A DNA stretch of 6,341 nt, taken from positions 1-6,341 of the forward strand of contig DVOG01000084.1 of NCBI GenBank assembly GCA_018713755.1, in the 5' to 3' direction. Shown one piece after another: positions 1-5,353 of the stretch (position 1 is its first letter; each line of letters opens with the position of its first letter). A program made the position numbers and the translations under genes. Source of the DNA: Candidatus Spyradosoma merdigallinarum (GTDB lineage Bacteria > Verrucomicrobiota > Verrucomicrobiia > Opitutales > UBA953). A model generated the notes under the pieces. That model ran no database searches. It worked only from the letters and a program-made list of their open reading frames with translations, and was not told the origin of the DNA.

Positions 1-2
1 AT

Positions 3-74
3 CCGCACGACGTTCCCGTGCGTTTTCTCGCGACGCCCGCGCGCGGGATTTTTCCTGCGGAGCCCGGCCGATGA
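3..74 (+). CDS. C-terminal tail of an unidentified upstream gene (partial)
   Basis: Reading in frame from base 3 gives 23 codons and then TGA at 72-74. The peptide begins PHDVPVRFLATP and ends EPGR, a plausible protein C-terminus with mostly G or C in third codon positions. The stop overlaps the comEC start as ATGA, a common arrangement for translationally coupled genes. The fragment is too short to assign a family. The other two plus-strand frames are also open across these bases, as expected in G+C-rich DNA, so the ATGA overlap is the main support. It contains one uptake-like motif copy (11-19, CGTTCCCGT). Confidence 0.42.
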   Translation, partial: PHDVPVRFLATPARGIFPAEPGR

Positions 75-1825
75 CGCGCGACTGCGGGAACGAAGACGCT
101 TGCGCGGTTGCAGCCGAAAGCGGGAACGGCCCGCCGTTCGGCGGCGCGGGCTTTCCGCTGCTGTGGCTGCTCGTTCCCCAAATCGCGGCGTTCGCCTTCT
201 GCGGGAACGCCGCGTGGGCGGCGGAGATTCCGCCGTCGCGCTGGGCTCTCGCGGGAGCGCTTTTCCTGTTCGCGTCCGCCGCCGCGAGCGCGGTCGAATG
301 CGCGGCGGAAAAAGGATGCGCCCGCGCTCGCGCCGCCGCGGAGATTTGGAAATTCTGCTTTCCCGCCGCGGCGTTTTTTCTGTTCGCCGCGTGGTGGAAT
401 TTTCGCGCGCCGCCGGTCGCGGACACGGCGGGAATGCCGCCGCGCGAGGCGGAAATCGTGCTGCGCGTGGAGCGAAGCTTTTCCGGCTCGGAGAAAAATT
501 TCAACGGCATCGCGCGCGTCGAGAGCATTTCCGGCGGGGACGGCGCGCTTGCGGGAACGCGCGTCTGGTACGCGCTGCCGCGGGAACATCTGGAAAGCGT
601 TCCGGAAGAGGGCGCGCGCATTCGCGCCGCGGGCGTGCTGCAGGGCGTTTCCGCCGAAAATCTTTCGTCGGGGGGCTTCGCCGATTTTCTGCGGCGGGAG
701 CGCGTCTGCTCCGTTTTTTCCCGCGCGGGAACGGCGGAATTTCTTTCGCGCGGCGAAAGCTCGTTCGCGCGGCGCTGCGCGGAGGCGAAGGCGTTTCTGC
801 TCGCGCGGATTTCGGAAATTTCGGAGCCGTTCGGGGAAACATCCGCGCGCACGGGCCGCGTGCTCGGCGCGATGATGCTGGGCGAGCAAAGCCTGCTTTC
901 TCCGGAGCAGAAACGGAATTACCTGCTCACGGGAACGATGCACATTTTTTCCGTCAGCGGGCTGCACATCTCGATTCTCGCGGCGGGGCTGCTGGGGCTT
1001 TTCCGCCTGCTGCGCTTTCCGCGCGTTCCCGCGTGGCTGCTGGCGATCGCAGGGCTTCGCCTTTACGTGGAAATCATCGGCGCGCCGCCGCCGGCGGAGC
1101 GGGCGTGGACGATGCTCGTCTTTCTTTTTCTCGGAACGCTTTTCGGGCGCGGGCGGCTGCCGTTTCACGGGCTGCTTTTCTCCGCGTTTTTCTCGCTGAC
1201 GGTTTCGCCGACGCTCGCGGAAAACGTCGGATTCCGCCTTTCGTATTTCGCGGTCGCGGCGATTCTGCTTTACGGCGTTCCCGCGGCGGAGCGCGCGGAG
1301 CGGTTTTTCCGCTCGGCGCGGCGGCTGCCGGATGAAATGACGACGCGGGGCGAAAGGCTGCGCGCGCGGCTGCGGCGGATGCTCGCCGGAAATTTCTGCG
1401 TGTCTGCGGCGGCGACGCTCGCGGGAACGACTTGCATCGTCGAACTTTTCGGCGTGTGTTCGCTCGTCTCGCTTCTGGCGAATCTCGTGCTGATTCCTCT
1501 CGTGGCCGTCGCGTCGTGGGCGGGAGCGGCCGTGCTTTGCGCGGCGTGCCTTCCGGCGGTCGGCGCTGCGGCGGGAACGCTGTTTTACGCGGCCGCGGCG
1601 ATTCCGCTGTGGCTCGTGGACGAAGGCACGGCGCTGTTCGCGCGGGCTCCGGGCATTTGGTCGTTTTCGTTTCCGTACGCGGGCCTCGGCGCGTTCGGCG
1701 GTCTGCTGATGCTCGCGCTGTTCTTTTTCGGCGCCGTGTGGCGGCCTTTTCGGGAACGGCCGTGGCTGCGTTTCGGGCTTCCGCCGTTCGCGCTGTGCGT
1801 CTTCCTGCTGCTTTTCGCGCATTAG
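71..1825 (+). CDS. comEC: ComEC/Rec2-family DNA uptake channel, short form without the metallo-beta-lactamase domain
   Basis: ComEC forms the inner-membrane channel that brings single-stranded DNA into the cytoplasm during natural transformation. The 584-residue product has hydrophobic segments near residues 27-45, 59-75 and 92-108. A soluble stretch at about 126-225 fits the OB-like DUF4131 region. The polytopic competence domain fills the rest. Hallmarks seen are HIFSVSGLH (291-299), GAPPPAERAWTM (from 337), ENVGFRLSYFAV (from 384) and the NLVLIPL segment (from 471). The C-terminal metallo-beta-lactamase domain of longer homologues is absent; the protein ends in a hydrophobic stretch. ATG 71 has GGAG at 59-62, eight bases upstream, which supports this start although the frame is open further left. 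The gene overlaps a probable upstream gene by ATGA. It carries 9 exact GCGGGAACG copies plus several near-copies. The family call is firm; activity in transformation is inferred. Confidence 0.93.
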   Translation: MTRDCGNEDACAVAAESGNGPPFGGAGFPLLWLLVPQIAAFAFCGNAAWAAEIPPSRWALAGALFLFASAAASAVECAAEKGCARARAAAEIWKFCFPAAAFFLFAAWWNFRAPPVADTAGMPPREAEIVLRVERSFSGSEKNFNGIARVESISGGDGALAGTRVWYALPREHLESVPEEGARIRAAGVLQGVSAENLSSGGFADFLRRERVCSVFSRAGTAEFLSRGESSFARRCAEAKAFLLARISEISEPFGETSARTGRVLGAMMLGEQSLLSPEQKRNYLLTGTMHIFSVSGLHISILAAGLLGLFRLLRFPRVPAWLLAIAGLRLYVEIIGAPPPAERAWTMLVFLFLGTLFGRGRLPFHGLLFSAFFSLTVSPTLAENVGFRLSYFAVAAILLYGVPAAERAERFFRSARRLPDEMTTRGERLRARLRRMLAGNFCVSAAATLAGTTCIVELFGVCSLVSLLANLVLIPLVAVASWAGAAVLCAACLPAVGAAAGTLFYAAAAIPLWLVDEGTALFARAPGIWSFSFPYAGLGAFGGLLMLALFFFGAVWRPFRERPWLRFGLPPFALCVFLLLFAH

Positions 1826-1863
1826 CGGAGATTTTTCCGCCGCCTCGAGCGTCCGCTTTTTTT
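1825..1863 (+). terminator. Possible weak terminator after comEC
   Basis: GCGGA (1825-1829) can pair with TCCGC at 1836-1840 (six-base loop) or at 1852-1856. The second option is followed directly by seven T residues (1857-1863). The stem is only five base pairs, so this is a tentative call. It lies in the 37-base gap between the convergent comEC and LysE-family genes. No T-run suitable for terminating the minus-strand operon is visible here. Confidence 0.33.
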
Positions 1864-2501
1864 CAAACGAAGAAAAGCGCGGCGGCGACGGCGACGAGGA
1901 CGAGCGCGGTCAGCACGTTCAGCGTTTCGCCGAAGGCGGGGCGTTTTCTCAGCGAAGCGAAGAGCGTTCCCGCGCAGAAAGAGACGACGGAAAAGACGGC
2001 GAACGCCTGCAGCGCGAAAACGACGCCGAGCCCGAGCATCGTCAGCTGCGGGCTTTCCGCATCCGCGGGAACGAACTGCGGCAGCAGCGCGAGGAAAAAG
2101 AGCGCGACTTTCGGGTTCAGCACGTTCATCAGCAGACCCGTGCGGAAAAGCGCGGGAAAACGCTCGGCGGCGTTCGGCGCCTCCTGCGGATTTTTTTCTG
2201 AGGCGTCGGCGGCGGGAACGGCTTTTCTGTTCCGGAACGCTTTGAACGCGAGAAAAAGCAGATAGAGCGTTCCCGCGATTTTCAGCGCCGTGAACGCCGT
2301 CGGCGAGCGGCGAAGAATCAGCGAAACGCCGACCGCCGCGAGCGACGTGTGGAAAAACACGCCGGAACAAAGCCCCGCGGCGACGGAGATGCCCGCGCGG
2401 GCGCCGCGCGCCAGGCTTTTCGTCGCGACGAAGAGAATGTCCGGTCCGGGAGCGAGCGTGAGCAGGACGGAAGCGGCGAGAAATGAAAGCAGCGTCTGCA
2501 C
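1863..2501 (-). CDS. LysE/RhtB-family amino-acid (or small-metabolite) exporter
   Basis: The 212-residue product has about six hydrophobic segments (near 1-25, 38-62, 67-90, 120-145, 155-180 and 192-212), the usual size and topology of LysE/RhtB inner-membrane exporters. The diagnostic LTLAPGPD motif is at residues 14-21, followed by a small-residue-rich second helix with HTSLA (51-55) and the conserved LNPK (128-131) before the fourth helix. A hydrophilic loop at about 91-118 separates the two halves. Known relatives export lysine, threonine, homoserine or other amino acids; the substrate cannot be read from sequence. The start is GTG (2499-2501), ten bases after the oxidoreductase stop. No ATG or clear Shine-Dalgarno precedes it, so translation may depend on coupling. 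It is the last gene of the minus-strand operon. It contains four exact motif copies, two read as Ala-Gly-Thr and two as Val-Pro-Ala. Confidence 0.88.
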   Translation of the reverse strand: MQTLLSFLAASVLLTLAPGPDILFVATKSLARGARAGISVAAGLCSGVFFHTSLAAVGVSLILRRSPTAFTALKIAGTLYLLFLAFKAFRNRKAVPAADASEKNPQEAPNAAERFPALFRTGLLMNVLNPKVALFFLALLPQFVPADAESPQLTMLGLGVVFALQAFAVFSVVSFCAGTLFASLRKRPAFGETLNVLTALVLVAVAAALFFV

Positions 2502-2511
2502 GGCGTGCGGC

Positions 2512-3627
2512 TCAGGCGCCTTCGAACGCGTCGATCGCGCAAAGTCCGCTCGCCATGATGAAGCGGCGCAGCGCGGGCTGATACAGGAACGGGTTTTTCA
2601 GCGTCTTGAAAAGCAGCTTCAGCCGCAGCCCGCGGGAACGGGCGCGGTAGTTTTCCGCGAGCGTTCCGAAAATTTCCGCGTCGAGCGGAAGCGCATCCGC
2701 GAGCACGCCGGCGAGAATTTCCGCCGAGTCGAGCGCGTAGCTGATGCCTTCGAGCGAGCTCGGCGAAATCAGCCCGGCGGCTTCGCCGACGAGGAACGCG
2801 CCGTTCCCGTCGCCGAGGACGAAATCGCTCATGCGTTCCGGACGCAGCACGGCGCAGGCTTCCGTGCGGACGGGATTTTTCAGCGAAAATCCGTAGTCCG
2901 TCGCGCGCTGCCGCAACAGCTCGTAAGCGCGCGAGGAATTTTCCCGCGGAAACGCGCCGCCGAAGACGAGCGCGCCGTCTTTCGACGCAGCCCAGCCGTA
3001 GCAGTCCGTGAGCCGTTCGTCGAAAAAGCACGCGTAAAGCGGGCGTTCCTGCGCGTCGGAAAACCATTGCTGTACGGCGGTGCAGCAGCGGATTTCGTGC
3101 GCGGGGAAAAGCGTTCGGCGCACGAGCGAGGACGCGCCGTCCGCGCCGACGAGCGTTCGCGCGGTCAGCGTTTTTTCTTCGCCTTCGGCGTAGACGCGAA
3201 TTTCGAAAAGTCCGCGCGCGCCGCGGGAAAAGCCGCGGACGGTGGCGTCGTCGAGCACGAACGCATTCGCGGGAACGAGCGACTTCAGCCAGAGGTCGAA
3301 ACGGTGCCGGTCCATGTTGACGTAGGCGCGGCGGTATTCGCGTTCCCGCTCCGCGCAGAAGTCGATGGTGCGCACGGAAAAAATCTGCGGGTCGGCGAGC
3401 ACGGATTTCGGGAGCGCCAGCTTCTGCCGCGCGAGCGAAAGCTGCGCGTCTTCGGCGAGCAGCCCGCCGCAGGGCTTGCGGAAGCCGCCTTCTTCCGGCG
3501 CGCGCTTTTTGCGGTCGACGGCGGCGACGTCGAGCCCGCGTTCGGCGAGCAGCCGCGCGAGCGTCGCGCCGGCGGGACCGAGCCCGACGACGGCGACGTC
3601 GAAAATGCGTTCGGGAAGGCGCGTCAT
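2512..3627 (-). CDS. FAD-dependent oxidoreductase, geranylgeranyl-reductase-like (FixC/TIGR02032 superfamily)
   Basis: The 371-residue product begins with a Rossmann FAD-binding fold: GLGPAG at residues 15-20 and an acidic residue closing strand two (VAAVD, D38). It then has KPCGGLL (51-57), a signature of this reductase subgroup. GADGA (161-165) is the second FAD motif of group A flavoproteins. GAFLVGEAAG followed by LISPSSLEGI (275-294) is the late FAD-ribityl contact. Relatives reduce isoprenoid double bonds or are uncharacterised FAD proteins, as I recall often in anaerobic and gut bacteria; the substrate here is unknown. The ATG at 3627-3625 has AAAGGA seven bases upstream (3635-3640), so this start is preferred over longer readings. 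It lies 29 bases after the ribE stop and 10 bases before the exporter. Co-transcription with riboflavin synthase fits a flavin-dependent enzyme, although riboflavin must still be converted to FAD. No membrane segment is evident. Confidence 0.86.
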   Translation of the reverse strand: MTRLPERIFDVAVVGLGPAGATLARLLAERGLDVAAVDRKKRAPEEGGFRKPCGGLLAEDAQLSLARQKLALPKSVLADPQIFSVRTIDFCAEREREYRRAYVNMDRHRFDLWLKSLVPANAFVLDDATVRGFSRGARGLFEIRVYAEGEEKTLTARTLVGADGASSLVRRTLFPAHEIRCCTAVQQWFSDAQERPLYACFFDERLTDCYGWAASKDGALVFGGAFPRENSSRAYELLRQRATDYGFSLKNPVRTEACAVLRPERMSDFVLGDGNGAFLVGEAAGLISPSSLEGISYALDSAEILAGVLADALPLDAEIFGTLAENYRARSRGLRLKLLFKTLKNPFLYQPALRRFIMASGLCAIDAFEGA

Positions 3628-3645
3628 CCGGGCGTCCTTTTTTTG

Positions 3646-3673
3646 CGTTTCCCGCGTCAGTCCCGCGGGAACG
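3646..3673 (-). promoter_or_regulatory. Hairpin at the ribE stop, built from one exact and one near-exact GCGGGAACG motif
   Basis: CGTTTCCCGCG (3646-3656) can pair with CGCGGGAACG (3664-3673) around a seven-base loop, with one bulged base. The loop begins with TCA, the complement of the ribE stop codon, so the structure straddles the end of ribE and the ribE-oxidoreductase gap. In the operon direction it is followed by seven A residues, not T, so it is not an intrinsic terminator for the minus strand. It might modulate translation or mRNA stability between the two genes, but that role is inference. Confidence 0.4.
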
Positions 3674-4262
3674 TCGCGATGCGCTCGACGTATTTCGCGA
3701 GAATGTCGAATTCGAGATTCACGGGTTCGCCGGCGCGGCGTTCCCTCAGATTCGTCATCTCCATCGTGTGCGGGATGAGCCAGATGTCGAAGGTGCCGTC
3801 GGCGTCGTTGAGCGCGGCGACGGTCAGCGAAATGCCGTCGACGGCGACGCTGCATTTGTAGGCGAGGTATTTGCGGAATTCCTTCGGCGCGCGCACGCAG
3901 AGACGGAAATTCGCGCCTTCTTTGCGGAGCGAGGCGACTGTTCCCGTCGCGTCGACGTGTCCGGTGACGAAATGCCCGCCCATGCGCGACTCGGGCGTGA
4001 GGCTGCGTTCGAGGTTGACGGCGCTGCCCGGCTTGAGCAGGGAAAAGGACGTTTTGCGCAGCGTTTCGTCGAGCACGTCGAAGACGAGCTTCGTGCCGTC
4101 TTTTTCCGCGACGGTGAGGCAGCAGCCGTTGTTGGCGATGCTGTCTCCGACGGCGGGAGCGCCTCCGAACGCCGGCGCGTCCACCGTGAGCCGCCAGACG
4201 CCGTTCGCGCTTTTCGTGAGGGAAACGACCGTTCCCGTGGTTTCAACGAGTCCCGTAAACAT
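3657..4262 (-). CDS. ribE: Riboflavin synthase, alpha chain
   Basis: This enzyme converts two molecules of 6,7-dimethyl-8-ribityllumazine into riboflavin and a pyrimidine by-product, the last step of riboflavin synthesis, in the cytosol. The 201-residue length is typical. It has the family's two tandem lumazine-binding domains. Domain one starts MFTGLVE and carries GDSIANNGCCLTV (39-51) and RMGGHFVTGHVD (93-104). Domain two carries VAVDGISLTV (139-148), IPHTMEMT (163-170), VNLEFD (181-186) and KYVER (190-194). ATG 4262 gives the canonical MFTG start. ATG 4274 would add MKSI, and neither has a convincing ribosome binding site. It is the first gene of the minus-strand operon and is divergent from psd. 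No other riboflavin genes are in the window. Motif-like copies fall at 3665, 3739, 3939 and 4230, only the first being an exact 9-mer. Confidence 0.96.
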   Translation of the reverse strand: MFTGLVETTGTVVSLTKSANGVWRLTVDAPAFGGAPAVGDSIANNGCCLTVAEKDGTKLVFDVLDETLRKTSFSLLKPGSAVNLERSLTPESRMGGHFVTGHVDATGTVASLRKEGANFRLCVRAPKEFRKYLAYKCSVAVDGISLTVAALNDADGTFDIWLIPHTMEMTNLRERRAGEPVNLEFDILAKYVERIATFPRD

Positions 4263-4394
4263 GATGCTTTTCATGATACCGTCCGCGTTCCGCGTGTAAA
4301 ACGGAAAACGCGCGGCGGGAACGCGGGCGGAGGCTTCGCCGCGCGCAGAATGTTTTTCTTCACATCCGCGGCGCTTTCGCGCAGACTGTTTTTC
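4263..4394. other. Divergent ribE-psd intergenic region
   Basis: These 132 bases separate the ribE start from the psd start and should carry promoters for both. I see the possible ribE promoter, one exact GCGGGAACG (4315-4323), and GGAGG at 4329-4333. That GGAGG is too far (16 bases) from an in-frame ATG at 4350 to be a good Shine-Dalgarno. No FMN riboswitch is recognisable, and no convincing -35/-10 pair is seen on the psd side. Confidence 0.6.
4273..4300 (-). promoter_or_regulatory. Candidate sigma70-type promoter for the ribE operon
   Basis: Reading the minus strand, TTTACA (4300-4295) and TATCAT (4278-4273) are separated by 16 bases, resembling -35 and -10 boxes. The expected start of transcription would fall around 4266, almost on the canonical ribE ATG at 4262. 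That would explain the missing ribosome binding site (a leaderless message) and would exclude the longer ATG 4274 start. It is a pattern match only, in a 132-base divergent gap that also holds one exact motif copy (4315-4323). Confidence 0.25.
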
Positions 4395-5291
4395 ATGCAG
4401 ATCAGATTCATCGATCGCGAAACGGGAACGGAAAAGACGGAAGCCGTTTACGGCGAGGGCGCGTTGCGCTGGGTTTACGAGACGCTGCCCGGGAAGGCCG
4501 CGCTCGCCGTGCTGGTGCGCCGCGCGTTTTTCTCGAAAATCTACGGCGCGCTGATGTCGTCGCCGCGTTCCCGCGCGAAAATCGCGCCGTTCATCGAAAA
4601 ATTCGGCCTCGACGCGTCGGAGTTCGCGGAGCCGCCGTCGTCGTTCGCGTCGTTCAACGACTTTTTTTCTCGGCGCCTCAAGGCTTCGGCGCGCCCGCTC
4701 GCGGAGACTGCCGCCGTGCTTCCCGCCGACGGGCGGCATCTCGCGTTCCCGCGCGCGGACGCGGGAGCGACGACGATTTACGCCAAAGGGCAGGCGTTCG
4801 ACTTGGAAAAGCTGCTCGGCGACGCGGAGGCGGCGCGCCGTTTCAGCGGCGGCGCGCTGCTGTGTTCCCGTCTGTGCCCGACGGATTACCACCGCTTCCA
4901 TTTTCCCGTCGCGGGAACGCCGGGCGCGCCGCGGCTCGTGAACGGCTCGCTCTATTCGGTGAACCCGATCGCGCTCTCGCGGCGGCTCGCCTACCTGTGG
5001 GAAAACAAGCGCGTCGTCGTCGAAATCGACTCCCCGGTTTTCGGTCGCGTGGCGCAGGTGCTGATCGGCGCGACGAACGTCGGAACGATCCGCACGACGT
5101 TCACGCCGGGAAAATTCTGCGAAAAGGGCGCGGAGCTCGGTTATTTCCGCTTCGGCGGTTCGTTCATCGCGACGCTTTTCGAGCCGGGAAAAATTGTCCT
5201 CGCCGAAGATCTCGTGAAAAACACCGCAGCCGGGCTCGAGACTTTCGCGAAAACGGGCACGCCGCTGGGCGTTCCCGCCGCGGGGAGCTGA
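4395..5291 (+). CDS. psd: Phosphatidylserine decarboxylase proenzyme
   Basis: The enzyme decarboxylates phosphatidylserine to phosphatidylethanolamine at the inner membrane, using a pyruvoyl group made by self-cleavage. The 298-residue product has FNDFFSRRLK...ARP (87-101) typical of the family. The catalytic-triad equivalents are Asp112 in PADGR, His169 in CPTDYHRFH (161-169) and Ser256 in FGGSF. Cleavage is expected between Gly255 and Ser256, leaving a short alpha chain of about 43 residues whose first residue becomes pyruvate. The residue after the Ser is Phe rather than the usual Thr. The start at 4395 (MQIRFIDRETG) is chosen by fit to the family. ATG 4350 would add 15 residues, and neither start has a clear ribosome binding site. 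The gene diverges from ribE and is followed by a strong hairpin terminator. The synthase that would supply its substrate is not in the window. Four exact motif copies lie inside. Confidence 0.95.
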   Translation: MQIRFIDRETGTEKTEAVYGEGALRWVYETLPGKAALAVLVRRAFFSKIYGALMSSPRSRAKIAPFIEKFGLDASEFAEPPSSFASFNDFFSRRLKASARPLAETAAVLPADGRHLAFPRADAGATTIYAKGQAFDLEKLLGDAEAARRFSGGALLCSRLCPTDYHRFHFPVAGTPGAPRLVNGSLYSVNPIALSRRLAYLWENKRVVVEIDSPVFGRVAQVLIGATNVGTIRTTFTPGKFCEKGAELGYFRFGGSFIATLFEPGKIVLAEDLVKNTAAGLETFAKTGTPLGVPAAGS

Positions 5292-5317
5292 TGCGATTTT
5301 TTCCTCTCCGGAGATCG

Positions 5318-5353
5318 CGTTCCCGCGTCATTCGGCGCGGGAACGGTTTTTTT
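5318..5353 (+). terminator. Intrinsic terminator of psd made of two inverted GCGGGAACG motifs
   Basis: CGTTCCCGCG (5318-5327) and CGCGGGAACG (5336-5345) form a perfect ten-base-pair stem around an eight-base loop, followed by G and seven T residues (5347-5353). It lies 26 bases after the psd stop and is correctly oriented to end psd transcription. The right arm is inside the last codons of the convergent hydrolase gene, and the loop begins with TCA, the complement of that gene's stop codon. There is no T-run on the minus-strand side, so it is probably one-directional. Opposed uptake sequences serving as terminators are well known in Neisseria and Haemophilus. Confidence 0.85.

Noticed and set aside
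36..53. Palindrome CCCGCGCGCGGG followed by ATTTTT, resembling a terminator
   Set aside because: It lies within the probable upstream coding tail and just before comEC, overlapping the ATGA-coupled junction. The short interrupted T-run is weak and the G/C alternation can arise by composition.
100..1335. Alternative frames inside comEC, on either strand
   Set aside because: The products are Arg-rich and featureless, while the comEC frame carries several family motifs.
2290..3861. Long plus-strand open frame antisense to the exporter, oxidoreductase and ribE
   Set aside because: It has Arg/Glu/Ala-rich low-complexity content without recognisable domains and lies antisense to genes with clear family motifs. 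Such frames are common in G+C-rich DNA.
3768..4394. Upstream in-frame extension of psd across ribE
   Set aside because: It would run antisense to almost all of ribE. psd homology begins at about 4395, so the extra 209 residues are only an open frame.
4263..4394. FMN riboswitch upstream of ribE
   Set aside because: The gap is only 132 bases, and I could not find the conserved RFN-element blocks or a following terminator or sequestering stem.
4903..4917. Small hairpin TTCCCG-tcg-CGGGAA within psd
   Set aside because: Only six base pairs inside conserved coding sequence, with no T-run. It arises from one motif copy next to an unrelated TTCCCG.
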